Source: Herbaspirillum sp. YR522 (GTDB taxonomy: Bacteria > Pseudomonadota > Gammaproteobacteria > Burkholderiales > Burkholderiaceae_D). Taken from it: a stretch of 48,689 nt of DNA. Every line of letters starts with the position of its first letter. The stretch's first letter is position 1. Of this stretch, positions 10,477-19,878 are shown one piece after another. Below the pieces are notes generated by a model that saw only the letters and a program-made list of their open reading frames with translations, was not told the DNA's origin and did not search any database. A program made the position numbers and the translations under genes. Where the stretch lies: contig NZ_AKJA01000007.1 of NCBI RefSeq assembly GCF_000282575.1, positions 1 through 48,689 on the forward strand. The letters are read 5' to 3'.

Positions 10477-11097
10477 CTAGCGTGCCGGCACTGCGATGGC
10501 GGCCTTGAGGAACCATGACAGCACCGATTCGGCCGTCTTCTCGTCGACCATGTCGGGGGCGCAACGGTGCGAGAAGCTCACGCCTTCGCACAGCGCCATC
10601 AGGCCGATGGCGATCTCGCGCGGCGGGGCGGCCGGGACGGTGCCGGTCAGGCGGGAATAGATCTCGACGAATTCGGCGATCTGGGTATAGCGCTCTTCCA
10701 GGAAGCCATTGAACTGGGCGCGGAATTTTTCATCGCGCAAGGCGACGATACGCGCTTCCATCCATAACAGGCTGCATTTATCGGCCTTGAACAGGCTGGC
10801 GTAATAGCTGGCAACTTGTTGCTGCAGCACCATGGGGTCGGCCACGGGGCCACTGAGCAGCCGGTGGAAGTCCTGGTCGATGCTCTCGTCTTCGCGTCGC
10901 AGCAGCTCGAAGAAGAGTTCGGTCTTGTCTTCGAAGTTGGAATAGAAGGCGCCCCGGGAATACCCGGCCGCACCGCTGATATCTTCCACGCTGGCCAGTG
11001 CCAATCCCTTTTGCGTAAATACCGCGTGGGCTGCATCGAGCAGCCTTTCCCTGGTCTGCTCCCGGCTTTGCTCGCGGCTGAGTCGTTGGCGTGTCAT
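10477..11097 (-). CDS. TetR-family repressor of the adjacent RND efflux operon
   Basis: This is a 206-residue TetR regulator. The HTH lies at about residues 16-60 (RERLLDAAHAVFTQKGLALASV, then YSRGAFYSNFEDKTELF). The ligand-binding C-terminal region has no recognisable specific motif. It is divergent from the efflux operon beginning at 11240, the usual AcrR/NalC-like layout. The shared 142-base intergenic region carries an ATTCAAAT/ATTTGAAT palindrome overlapping a promoter. Repression of the pump and autoregulation are inferred from this arrangement. Confidence 0.9.
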   Translation of the reverse strand: MTRQRLSREQSREQTRERLLDAAHAVFTQKGLALASVEDISGAAGYSRGAFYSNFEDKTELFFELLRREDESIDQDFHRLLSGPVADPMVLQQQVASYYASLFKADKCSLLWMEARIVALRDEKFRAQFNGFLEERYTQIAEFVEIYSRLTGTVPAAPPREIAIGLMALCEGVSFSHRCAPDMVDEKTAESVLSWFLKAAIAVPAR

Positions 11098-11120
11098 GGG
11101 CTGAATTCTAACAGGTGCGT

Positions 11121-11164
11121 ATTCAAATACAAGGTTGCATTTGAATTCATAACTGAATTAGAAT
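11121..11164 (+). promoter_or_regulatory. TetR operator overlapping the RND operon promoter
   Basis: A 26-base inverted repeat at 11121-11146 reads ATTCAAAT, ten bases, ATTTGAAT, with an additional CA/TG pair inside. On the plus strand TTGCAT (11135-11140) and TAGAAT (11159-11164) are 18 bases apart, a credible sigma-70 promoter. Its -35 element lies within the palindrome, so a bound TetR dimer would block RNA polymerase. Confidence 0.65.
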
Positions 11165-11239
11165 GCGAAAAACTCGAATTATGTCGATGGTTCGGCGCCC
11201 ACGCCAGTCCGGACATTCACATTCCAAGAAAGGAACGTC

Positions 11240-12367
11240 GTGACGCTTGCCTTCCATCTCCGCTTGCGCAGCCTGCCTGCGCGCGCCCTGTCGATGCTGC
11301 CCCTGGTGCTCCTGATCGCCGCCTGCAGCAAGCCCGAACCGGTGCCCGACACGCCGCGTGAAGTCGTCGTGCTGCAAGCCCGGCAGCGCCAGGGTGCGCA
11401 GATGCTGCGCCTGCCTGCCGAAGTGCAGTCGCGTTTTGTCACGGCCATGTCGTTCCGGGTGGCGGGAAAGTTGGCGCAGCGGCGGGTCCACCTTGGCGAT
11501 AAGGTCAGGAAGGGCCAGTTGCTGGCACGACTCGATCCGGTCGACGCCGACTACAACGCCGCCAGCGCCCGTGCCGACCTCGACTCGGCGCGCCAGCACC
11601 TCGACGCTGCGGCCAAGCAGCTCAAGCGAGATACCGAACAGGCCGGCGAAAACCTGATCAGCGCACAGCAACTGGAGCAAAGCCAGGATGCGCACGCCGC
11701 CGCGCAGGCCCAGTTCAAGGCTGCGCAGGCGCGCGCCGGGGTGGCCGGCAACCAGCGCAACTACACCGAGCTGGTGGCCGATCGCGATGGCGTCATCAGC
11801 GCCGAACAGGCCAATACCGGCGACGTGCTGGCCGCGGGCCAACCGGTCTACTCGCTGGCCTGGGCCGGTGCGGTCGATGTCATCACCGATGCCGCCGAAG
11901 GCCAGGTCGCGCGCATCAGGGCCGGCGCGCCTGCCACCGTCACCCTGGCGGCCTTGCCAGGCCGCAGCTTCAACGGTCGGGTGCGCGAGATCAGTCCGGC
12001 GGCCGATGCGCAAAGCCGCACCTACCGCGTCAAGGTGACGCTGGAACAAGCCGACCCGGCAGTGCTGCTGGGCATGAGCGGCGAAGTGCTGATCGCCAAC
12101 CAGGACACGTCGGCCGCGCCGCTCACGGTGCTGCCGGCCACCGCCCTGTTCCACCAGGGCGACAAGCCGGCGCTGTGGATCGTGCGCAGTGACGGCCAGC
12201 TCGAACTGCGGCCGGTGACGGTGGCCGCCTACGGCGAGCGCAGCATCTCGCTCACGCAAGGCGTGGCCGCCGGCGAACAGGTGGTGGTGCAGGGCGTGCA
12301 TACCCTCACCGCCGGCGAGAAGGTCAAGCCGATCGCGCCGCTGCACGCCGAGGACTTCGCATTATGA
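11240..12367 (+). CDS. RND efflux periplasmic adaptor (membrane fusion) lipoprotein
   Basis: This is a 375-residue adaptor joining the RND pump to the outer-membrane channel. The N-terminus has a hydrophobic signal with lipobox LIAAC (Cys about residue 32). The order is then a lipoyl half-motif (VSFRVAGKL-like region, GDKVRKGQLLARLD), an alpha-hairpin rich in Ala/Gln at about 105-165, the second lipoyl half (DGVISAEQANTGDVLAAGQPVYSL), and beta-barrel and membrane-proximal domains. The start is GTG 11240 behind AAGGA. Its end overlaps the pump gene by four bases. Confidence 0.92.
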   Translation: MTLAFHLRLRSLPARALSMLPLVLLIAACSKPEPVPDTPREVVVLQARQRQGAQMLRLPAEVQSRFVTAMSFRVAGKLAQRRVHLGDKVRKGQLLARLDPVDADYNAASARADLDSARQHLDAAAKQLKRDTEQAGENLISAQQLEQSQDAHAAAQAQFKAAQARAGVAGNQRNYTELVADRDGVISAEQANTGDVLAAGQPVYSLAWAGAVDVITDAAEGQVARIRAGAPATVTLAALPGRSFNGRVREISPAADAQSRTYRVKVTLEQADPAVLLGMSGEVLIANQDTSAAPLTVLPATALFHQGDKPALWIVRSDGQLELRPVTVAAYGERSISLTQGVAAGEQVVVQGVHTLTAGEKVKPIAPLHAEDFAL

Positions 12368-15300
12368 GCGCGCCGGGCCGTTTCAACCTGTCGTCCTGGA
12401 CCTTGCAGCACCAGGCGCTGGTGACCTTCATCCTGGCGCTGGTGACCCTGCTGGGCATCGGTTCCTACAGCAAGCTGTCGCAGTCGGAAGACCCGCCGTT
12501 CACCTTCAAGGTGATGGTGATCCAGACCGATTGGCCGGGCGCCACCGCGCGCCAGGTGCAAGAGCAGATCACCGACCGCATCGCCCGCAAGCTGCAGGAG
12601 ACCCCGGACGTCGACTTCCTGCGCAGCTATTCGCGCGCCGGCCAGTCGCAGCTGTTCTTCACCATCAAGGACACCGCGCCGGCGGCGCAGGTGCCCAAGA
12701 CCTGGTACGAGGTGCGCAAGAAAGTGGGTGACATTGCCGCCACCTTGCCCCAGGGCGTGCAGGGTCCGTACTTCAACGATGAATTCGGCGACGTCTATAC
12801 CAACATCTATGCGCTCGAAGGCGATGGCTTCTCGCCGGCGCAATTGCGCGACTACGCCGACCAGTTGCGCGGCGAATTGCTGCGGGTACACGGCGTGGGC
12901 AAGATCGATTACTTCGGCGAACGCAACCAGCGCATCTATATCGATATCTCGAACGCGCAGATGACCCGCCTGGGCATCAGCCCGCAGCAACTGGCCGATG
13001 CCATCGGCGGCCAGAACGCGGTGGTGCCGGGCGGGCTCATCACCGCCAGCGACGATCGCGTCTACGTGCGGCCCACCGGCCAGTTCACCGACATGGAGTC
13101 GCTGGCCAACAAGATCATCCATATCAACAATCGCAACTTCAGGCTGGGCGACATCGCCACCATCACGCGCGGCTACGACCAGCCGCAGGAGCAGGAAATG
13201 CGCTCCAACGGCAAGCCGGTGCTGGGCATCGGCGTGACCATGCAGCCCGGTGGCGACGTCATCCGCCTGGGCCAGGCACTCGACTCGCGCACCGAGCAAT
13301 TGCGCAAGCGACTGCCGGCCGGGCTGACCCTGACGCCGGTGTCGAGCATGCCGCATGCGGTGGCCAAGTCGGTCGACGACTTCCTCGAGGCGGTGGCCGA
13401 GGCAGTGGCCATCGTGCTGGTGGTGAGCCTGGTGTCGCTGGGCCTGCGCACCGGCATGGTGGTGGTGATCTCGATTCCCATCGTGCTGGCGGTCACCGCC
13501 CTGTTCATGGATATGCTCGACATCGGGCTGCACAAGGTGTCGCTGGGCACCCTGGTGCTGGCCCTGGGCTTGCTGGTGGACGACGCCATCATCGCCGTCG
13601 AGATGATGGCGGTGAAGCTCGAGCAGGGCTGGAACAAGCGCCGTGCCGCCGCCTTCGCCTATACCAGCACCGCCTTCCCGATGCTGACCGGGACCCTGGT
13701 GACGGTATCGGGCTTCCTGCCGATCGCGCTGGCCAAGTCGGGCACCGGCGAATATACGCGCTCGATCTTCGAAGTCTCGGCCATCGCGTTGCTGCTGTCC
13801 TGGCTGGCGGCGGTGATCCTGATCCCATTGCTGGGCTATCACATCCTCAAGGAAAAGCCGGGTGCGCTGAGCGACGAACAGATCGCCGCCAACCCGCATG
13901 CCGGGCATGACGAGGAAGACCACGACCACCCGATCTACCAGACCCGCATCTACGTGCGGCTGCGGCGCGCCGTGGCCTGGTGCGTGGTGTACCGGGGCCG
14001 GGTGGTGCTGGCCACGACGGTGCTGTTCATCGCGTCGCTGGCTGCCTTCGGCCTGGTGCCGCAACAGTTCTTCCCGAGCTCGGACCGGCCCGAACTGCTG
14101 ATCGACCTGCACCTGCCGGAGCGCGCCTCGTTCGAGGCCACCCAGCGCGAGGCCGATCGCATGGAGGCGGTGCTCAAGGGGCGTGCCGAGGTCGATCATG
14201 TGGTCAGTTTCGTGGGCACCGGCGCACCGCGGTTCTACCTGCCGCTGGACCAGCAACTGGCCAGCGCCAACTTCGCCCAGTTCGTGGTCACGGCCAGGTC
14301 GGTGGCAGATCGCGAGGCATTGGCGCGTGCGCTGGAGGCGCCGTTACGCGAGCAGTTCGGTGGCCTGCGTACCCGCATCACGCGCCTGGAAAACGGGCCG
14401 CCGGTGGGTTTCCCGGTGCAGTTCCGCGTCAGCGGCGAGCAGATCCCCAAGGTGCGGGCGATCGCCGAGCAGGTCGCCGCCGAGATCCGCAAGGAAAGCC
14501 GCGCCATCAACGTGCAGCTGGACTGGGACGAGCCGGCACAGCGTTCGGTATCGTTCGAGGTGGACCAGAAGCGCGCTGCCGAGCTGGGCTTGAGCTCGCA
14601 GCAGATCTCCAACTTCCTGGCCATGCAGTTGTCGGGCTTTACCGTCACCCAGTACCGCGAACGCGACAAGCTGATCAGCGTCGACTTGCGCGCGCCGCGC
14701 AGCGAGCGGGTCGATCCTTCGCGCCTGGGTACGCTGGCCATGCCGACGGCCAATGGCCCGGTGCCGCTGGCCACGCTGGGACAGTTCCACAACACGCTCG
14801 AGTATGGCGTGATCTGGGAACGCGACCGGCAACCGACCATCACCGTGCTGGCCGACGTGCGGGCGGGGGTGCAAGGCATCGACGTGACCAACAGCGTCAA
14901 CCAGAAGCTCGACGCATTGCGGCGCGAGCTGCCGGTGGGATATCGCATCGACGTCGGCGGCCCGGTCGAGGAAAACGCAAAGGCGCAATCGTCGATCTCG
15001 GCCCAGATGCCGTTGATGATCATCGCCGTGCTGCTGTTGCTGATGGTCCAGCTGCAAAGCTTCGGGCGCACCATGATGGTGGTGCTAACCGCGCCGCTGG
15101 GATTGATCGGCGTGGTGGGGGCATTGCTGCTGTTTCACCAGCCGTTCGGCTTTGTCGCCATGCTGGGCACCATCGCCATGCTGGGCATCATCATGCGCAA
15201 CTCGGTGATCCTGGTGGACCAGATCGAGCAGGATATCGGCGCCGGCCGGGCCCGCTTCGACGCCATCGTCGGCGCCACCGTGCGACGCTTCCGCCCGATC

Positions 15301-15507
15301 ACGCTGACCGCGGCGGCTGCCGTGCTGGCGCTGATCCCGCTGTTGCGCAGCAATTTCTTCGGACCGATGGCCACCGCCCTGATGGGCGGCATCACCATCG
15401 CCACGGTCCTGACGCTGTTCTATCTGCCGGCCCTGTACGCACTGTGCTACAAGGTCAAGCCGGATGAAACCCATCACCACGACGCGCCAGCGCAGGGGAG
15501 CCACTGA
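12364..15507 (+). CDS. RND-family multidrug efflux inner-membrane transporter
   Basis: This is a 1047-residue AcrB-type proton antiporter of full family length. The proton-relay Asp pair is in LGLLVDDAIIAVEMM (TM4). The TM10 segment is GIIMRNSVILVDQIEQ, where many HAE-1 pumps have Lys, so the relay Lys is Arg here, as in a known subgroup of the family. PPFTFKVMVIQTDWPGA marks the first periplasmic loop. A His/Asp/Glu-rich cytoplasmic stretch (HAGHDEEDHDHP) precedes TM7. It lies in one operon with the adaptor (four-base overlap) and the outer-membrane factor (one-base overlap). The substrate range is unknown. Confidence 0.93.
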   Translation: MSAPGRFNLSSWTLQHQALVTFILALVTLLGIGSYSKLSQSEDPPFTFKVMVIQTDWPGATARQVQEQITDRIARKLQETPDVDFLRSYSRAGQSQLFFTIKDTAPAAQVPKTWYEVRKKVGDIAATLPQGVQGPYFNDEFGDVYTNIYALEGDGFSPAQLRDYADQLRGELLRVHGVGKIDYFGERNQRIYIDISNAQMTRLGISPQQLADAIGGQNAVVPGGLITASDDRVYVRPTGQFTDMESLANKIIHINNRNFRLGDIATITRGYDQPQEQEMRSNGKPVLGIGVTMQPGGDVIRLGQALDSRTEQLRKRLPAGLTLTPVSSMPHAVAKSVDDFLEAVAEAVAIVLVVSLVSLGLRTGMVVVISIPIVLAVTALFMDMLDIGLHKVSLGTLVLALGLLVDDAIIAVEMMAVKLEQGWNKRRAAAFAYTSTAFPMLTGTLVTVSGFLPIALAKSGTGEYTRSIFEVSAIALLLSWLAAVILIPLLGYHILKEKPGALSDEQIAANPHAGHDEEDHDHPIYQTRIYVRLRRAVAWCVVYRGRVVLATTVLFIASLAAFGLVPQQFFPSSDRPELLIDLHLPERASFEATQREADRMEAVLKGRAEVDHVVSFVGTGAPRFYLPLDQQLASANFAQFVVTARSVADREALARALEAPLREQFGGLRTRITRLENGPPVGFPVQFRVSGEQIPKVRAIAEQVAAEIRKESRAINVQLDWDEPAQRSVSFEVDQKRAAELGLSSQQISNFLAMQLSGFTVTQYRERDKLISVDLRAPRSERVDPSRLGTLAMPTANGPVPLATLGQFHNTLEYGVIWERDRQPTITVLADVRAGVQGIDVTNSVNQKLDALRRELPVGYRIDVGGPVEENAKAQSSISAQMPLMIIAVLLLLMVQLQSFGRTMMVVLTAPLGLIGVVGALLLFHQPFGFVAMLGTIAMLGIIMRNSVILVDQIEQDIGAGRARFDAIVGATVRRFRPITLTAAAAVLALIPLLRSNFFGPMATALMGGITIATVLTLFYLPALYALCYKVKPDETHHHDAPAQGSH

Positions 15508-16967
15508 TGCGATCACGCCAACCGATCAAGCCGCAGCTGGCGGCACTGCTGGGCGTGCTGCTGCTGTCGGGCTGCGCGCTGGGGCCGAGCGGCGACGCGC
15601 CGGCCATGCCGCAGCCGGCGAACTACGCGGTGGAAGCGACGCCGGCATCGTTCGGCGCCGAGGGCGCGCGCCAGCATTTCGTGCTGGGCCAGCGTGCCGT
15701 GCCGCAGTGGTGGCAAGCCTATGGTGCGCCGGAACTGTCGGCCTGGGTCGACGAGGCGCTCAGGCACAATCACTCGCTGGCGCAGGCCGAGCACAGCCTG
15801 GCGGGGGCCAAGGAACAACTGCGGGCGCAACTGGGCGAGTCGCTCTGGCCGACCATCGATGCGGTCGGACAAGCCACCCGCCAGCGGGCGCTGGGCCTGC
15901 CCAATATCGGGCAACCGACCAACCTGTACAACGTCTTCGCGGGGCAATTGCGGGCCAGCTACACCTTCGACCTGTTCGGCGTGGAGCGCTTTGCCAACTC
16001 GGCCATGGCGGCCCAGGTCGATGCGCAGTCGTACCAGTTCGATGCGGCCCGTCGCACGCTGGCGGCCAATGTGGTCGTCAGCGCCATCAACGCGGCATCG
16101 CTGGCGGCGCAGGTGCGGCATACCGAACGCCTGGTGGCGCTGGCCGATACCGATGCGGCCGAGCTGCAGCGCCGCGCGGCCATGGGCGCGGTGCCGATCG
16201 ACGAAGTGCTGGCCGCCCAAGCCAGCGCGCAATCGCTGCGCGCCAGCTTGCCGGGACTGAAGTCGCAATGGCAGGCCATGCGCCATGCGCTGGCGGTATT
16301 GATGGGGCGCACGCCCGACGCCGCTCCGCCCGATCTCGATATCGCCCTGCTGCGCCTGCCCGAACGGGTGCCATTGTCGATCCCGTCGGACCTGCTGCGC
16401 CAGCGTCCCGATATCCTGGCCGCCGATGCGGCGTTGAAGGTGGCGGCGGCCGAGGAAGCGCTGGCCACCGCCGAGATGTTCCCCAGCCTGTCCATCAATG
16501 CGTCGTTCGGCCAGTCGGGCTTTACCTGGGCGCGCGCCACCGGCGCCGCCGGCGCGGTGTGGGGGATCGGCGCCTCGCTGACCCAGCCGATCTTCCACGG
16601 CGGCGCCTTGAGTGCGCGCCGCCGCGCCGCACAGCAAGCCTACCTGGCCTCCGAGGACAATTATCGCCAGACCGTGCTCAACGCATTCCAGAACGTGGCC
16701 GACAGCCTGGTGGCGTTGACGCATGACGCCGATGCGCTGCAGGCGGCATCGGCTGCCCGCGGCCATGGCGAGCAGAGCTGGCGCAATGCGCAACGACGTT
16801 CGGCATTGGGCGCGGTGGCACCGGGCGCGGTGCGCGCCGGCGAACGGCAGTACCTGGATGCCCGTCTCGGCGAGATCCGGGCCACCGCCGCCCGCCTGGC
16901 CGCCACGGCGACGCTGTTCCAGGCGATGGGGGTCGGTATCGAGACTGCCCAGGCGGACGCACCGTGA
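15507..16967 (+). CDS. Outer-membrane efflux lipoprotein (NodT/OprM family)
   Basis: This is a 486-residue TolC-like channel subunit. The signal peptide ends in lipobox LLLSGC. The two repeated outer-membrane efflux domains have the expected WWQAYGAPELSAWVDEAL start and LRQRPDILAADAALKVAAAEE in the second repeat. It is translationally coupled to the pump gene by a TGATG overlap. This completes a tripartite system under the TetR regulator. The 223-base gap after it holds the hairpin at 17004-17041 and no gene. Confidence 0.93.
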   Translation: MRSRQPIKPQLAALLGVLLLSGCALGPSGDAPAMPQPANYAVEATPASFGAEGARQHFVLGQRAVPQWWQAYGAPELSAWVDEALRHNHSLAQAEHSLAGAKEQLRAQLGESLWPTIDAVGQATRQRALGLPNIGQPTNLYNVFAGQLRASYTFDLFGVERFANSAMAAQVDAQSYQFDAARRTLAANVVVSAINAASLAAQVRHTERLVALADTDAAELQRRAAMGAVPIDEVLAAQASAQSLRASLPGLKSQWQAMRHALAVLMGRTPDAAPPDLDIALLRLPERVPLSIPSDLLRQRPDILAADAALKVAAAEEALATAEMFPSLSINASFGQSGFTWARATGAAGAVWGIGASLTQPIFHGGALSARRRAAQQAYLASEDNYRQTVLNAFQNVADSLVALTHDADALQAASAARGHGEQSWRNAQRRSALGAVAPGAVRAGERQYLDARLGEIRATAARLAATATLFQAMGVGIETAQADAP

Positions 16968-17003
16968 GGCTTGACTGCAAGACCTGATTTCGGGCGGGCA
17001 TCG

Positions 17004-17041
17004 GCTGGCCGGTCACCTCGTTGGCTTGCCAGCCGGCCAGC
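17004..17041 (+). other. Terminator-like hairpin after the efflux operon
   Basis: GCTGGCCGG and CCGGCCAGC form a perfect nine-base stem with a 20-base loop, 36 bases after the outer-membrane factor stop. No T-run follows, so it may be a Rho-assisted end or an mRNA-stabilising hairpin. Confidence 0.4.
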
Positions 17042-17190
17042 GCCGACGCGACGAACCAGCGGTGGCCACGGTGCGGTCTCGAGGGCGGCGATAGAATGGC
17101 GAAGTCCGACCACGGTCCGACCTGCATCGTGTCGACCGGAACAACACCGATGGACACGCCCGACTCATCCACCATCCTGCATCCACACCC

Positions 17191-17832
17191 ATGATCAAGG
17201 TCCACCACCTGGGCATTTCCCAATCCGAACGCATCCTCTGGCTTTGTGAAGAGCTGGGCTTGCCCTATGAACTGATCCACCACACGCGGGACCAGCTCAC
17301 CCGCCTGTCGCCGCCCGAGTTGCGCCGGCTTCATCCGCTGGGCGCGGCGCCGGTGATCGAAGACGGCGAGTTGTTGCTGGCCGAGTCGGCGGCCATCGTC
17401 GAGTACCTCATCACGGTGCATGGCGATGGCCGTCTCAAGCTGGCGCCACCGCATCCGGATTACGCCGCCTACCTGTACTGGTTCCATTTTGCCAATGGCA
17501 ACCTGCAATCCGTGATGATGCGCAACATGACGGTGCAGCGTGCCGGCCTGGCGCCCGATCATCCGTTGCTCGCTGCCACCCGCGACCGGGTAGAGCGGGT
17601 GCTGTCGTTGCTGCAACACCGTCTGGGCCAGGTCCCGTACCTGGCCGGCAGCGAGTTCACGGCCGCGGATGTGATGAGCCTGTTCTCGTTGAGCACCATG
17701 CGCCATTTCCAGCCGCTCGACCTGTCTGCCTACCCGCACATCCTGGCCTACATGAAGCGGCTCGGCGAACGCCCGGCCTACCGCCGTGCGATGGCCAAGG
17801 GCGATCCCGGCTTCACGCCCCTGCTCGACTGA
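17191..17832 (+). CDS. Glutathione S-transferase
   Basis: This is a 213-residue soluble GST. The N-terminal thioredoxin-like domain has the probable catalytic Ser region GISQSERILW, PLGAAPVIEDG with the cis-Pro, and the glutathione-binding LAESAAIVEYL. The C-terminal helical domain has the N-capping box FTAADVMS. ATG 17191 has no strong ribosome site. It is a single gene after the efflux operon and on the same strand. Substrate and class (beta or zeta-like) are not resolved. Confidence 0.9.
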   Translation: MIKVHHLGISQSERILWLCEELGLPYELIHHTRDQLTRLSPPELRRLHPLGAAPVIEDGELLLAESAAIVEYLITVHGDGRLKLAPPHPDYAAYLYWFHFANGNLQSVMMRNMTVQRAGLAPDHPLLAATRDRVERVLSLLQHRLGQVPYLAGSEFTAADVMSLFSLSTMRHFQPLDLSAYPHILAYMKRLGERPAYRRAMAKGDPGFTPLLD

Positions 17833-18004
17833 GCGGGGACGGCCGCGCCGCGCAAGCCGTTGCCGGCCAATGTGACGCCGCGACTGGCAAGGGCAACCAC
17901 GGATGCCGATTGGCAAACCTTCTGATCGCACCGTTCGCGCTCTGCGCGTGTCGGTCGCCAGGGCGGGTACACTGTGTGCCGTTCCCGCCCGCTACCCGCT
18001 CATC

Positions 18005-18943
18005 ATGGCCACCGCAAAGCGCAAGACCGCAAGCAAGCAGACCACTTCCGAAACCAGTTTCTCGTTGAAGCTGCCGGCGGGCTACCATCCGGGCGACGTA
18101 TTGAGCTTTCACGGCCGCGACCAGCAGCAGCTGGCCGAAGCCGTGACCCAGTCCGGATTGCGCAAGGGCGTACTGCTGGACGACACGCCAGCGGTGGTCG
18201 ATATCGCATTGACCGACAAGCGCGCGGAGTGCGTCATCCGTGCCGATGGCGCCTGGACCGACACCATGGACGCGCAGGCCAGGCAGGTGTTGTCCAGCCT
18301 GCTCGGCCTGCGCCTGGACCCGCGCCCGTTCGCCGCCTTCGTGGCCGCCGACCCGCTGTTCGGTCCGTTGACCAGGAAGCAGAAGGGCCTGCGCATCGTA
18401 CAGGCGTCCAGCATCTTCGAGGCCCTGACCTGGGCGGTGATGGGGCAGCAGATCAATGTCTCGTTCGCCGTCTCGCTCAGGCGCACGTTCATCGAACTGG
18501 CAGGCCGGCGCCACAGCAGCGGCCTGTGGTGTTATCCCGCGCCCGCCGACGCGGCCCGGCTGCCGCTGCAGGAGTTGACCACGCGCCAGTATTCGCGCTC
18601 CAAGGCCGAGACGATATTGCGATTGGCCACCATGATGGCCAATGGCGAGCTCGACCTGGTCGAGCGTGACGCCAACCCGATCGAGTCCATCTGCGCGGCG
18701 CTGCTGGCGGTCAAGGGCATCGGTCCGTGGACCGTCAATTACGCGCTGTTGAGGGGATTCGGCCATGCCGATTGCTCGCTGCATGGCGATGTGGCGGTGC
18801 GTTCGGCGATCGGCAAGCTATGCGGGCATGCGGTGCGGCCCGACATCCCGGCGGCCGAGCGATTCCTCAAGCGCTACAGTCCGCACCGGACCATGGCGGC
18901 AGCCCATCTGTGGGCCAGCCTGAAGGTGGAATCGGCCTATTGA
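18005..18943 (+). CDS. alkA: DNA-3-methyladenine glycosylase II (AlkA-like)
   Basis: This is a 312-residue base-excision repair glycosylase removing alkylated bases. A Lys-rich N-terminal leader (MATAKRKTASK) precedes the AlkA N-terminal domain. The HhH-GPD core reads FEALTWAVMGQQINVSFA, then the hairpin LLAVKGIGPWTVNYALLRGFG and the catalytic Asp at about residue 262 in HGDVAVRSAIG. The frame is open from 17903, but ATG 18005 gives the more usual N-terminus. It is not linked to ada or alkB in this window. Confidence 0.88.
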   Translation: MATAKRKTASKQTTSETSFSLKLPAGYHPGDVLSFHGRDQQQLAEAVTQSGLRKGVLLDDTPAVVDIALTDKRAECVIRADGAWTDTMDAQARQVLSSLLGLRLDPRPFAAFVAADPLFGPLTRKQKGLRIVQASSIFEALTWAVMGQQINVSFAVSLRRTFIELAGRRHSSGLWCYPAPADAARLPLQELTTRQYSRSKAETILRLATMMANGELDLVERDANPIESICAALLAVKGIGPWTVNYALLRGFGHADCSLHGDVAVRSAIGKLCGHAVRPDIPAAERFLKRYSPHRTMAAAHLWASLKVESAY

Positions 18944-18965
18944 ACGGGGCCTGGCGCCAGCCCGA

Positions 18966-19829
18966 TCAGGCCCAGGCGGCCGGCGCGATCCCGGGCAGGG
19001 CCATGAAGCCCGGTTTGGCGAACCAGTAGCCCTGCATCAGCGAAATGCCGGCACTGCACAGGAAGTCGCGTTCCTCGCGGGTTTCTATGCCCTCGGCCAG
19101 CACCCGGATACCGAGTTCGCGGCAGATGCCGGTAATGCCCCTGACGATGGCTTGCCGTGGCTTGTGGAGGTGGATGTCGCGCACCAGGTCCATATCGATC
19201 TTGACGATGTCGGGCTGGTATTCGGCCAGCAGGTTCAGTCCGGCATAGCCGGCGCCGAAGTCGTCGATGGCGGTCTGGAAACCGAAGCGGCGGTATTGGC
19301 GGAAGATGTCGACCAGGTGCGGCCGGTCCTGGATATGTTCGCCCTCGGTCACTTCGAAGATGATGTTCTCGATCGGGAAACCATGCGTGCGCGCCGCTTC
19401 GAAGGTGCTGCGAATACAGACCTCGGGGCGGTACACGGCATTGGGCAGGAAGTTGATCGACAGCAGCGAGGTCATCCCCAGCCGGGCGGCCCCTTCGACG
19501 GCCTTCATCCGGCACGCCTGGTCGAAGCGATACTGGTTGCCCTCATTGACCTGCGCCAGCACGCTGGCGGCCGACTCCCCCGCCGGCCCCCGCACCAGTG
19601 CCTCGAAGGCATAGACCGACCGGGTGTCGAGATCGACGATGGGCTGATAGGCGAATTCGAAGGCGATGTCGTCCTGGGCCGGAGCCTGGCAGCCGCCGCA
19701 GCCGGCTTTTCCGGCAGGGAGAATATCTTGGTGGATCGGGATCATGCGCGCTGGCCCTACAGGCTGAGAATGGTCGGTTAATGGCGTGGCGCCCGGTTCA
19801 ATTGGAGCGCGAAAGTCGAATTGTCGCAT
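18966..19829 (-). CDS. EAL-domain cyclic-di-GMP phosphodiesterase
   Basis: This is a 287-residue protein that is almost entirely an EAL domain from about residue 55. Catalytic motifs are kept: EALVR, SINFLPN, FEVTEGE, IDDFGAGYAGLN, VKIDMDLVR, LAEGIE and QGYWFAKP. Hydrolysis of cyclic di-GMP is therefore likely. No membrane helix or sensor domain is present. The short N-terminus contains a Cys-x-x-Cys (GKAGCGGCQ, about residues 41-48). ATG 19829 lacks a ribosome site and ATG 19745 (MIPIHQ) is an alternative start. It lies 49 bases downstream of the lactate-dehydrogenase-like gene and may be cotranscribed with it. Confidence 0.88.
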   Translation of the reverse strand: MRQFDFRAPIEPGATPLTDHSQPVGPARMIPIHQDILPAGKAGCGGCQAPAQDDIAFEFAYQPIVDLDTRSVYAFEALVRGPAGESAASVLAQVNEGNQYRFDQACRMKAVEGAARLGMTSLLSINFLPNAVYRPEVCIRSTFEAARTHGFPIENIIFEVTEGEHIQDRPHLVDIFRQYRRFGFQTAIDDFGAGYAGLNLLAEYQPDIVKIDMDLVRDIHLHKPRQAIVRGITGICRELGIRVLAEGIETREERDFLCSAGISLMQGYWFAKPGFMALPGIAPAAWA

Positions 19830-19878
19830 TCGCGCCAGCGCTCGGATATCGGAATATCTCCTACATGCAACTTTTGCT

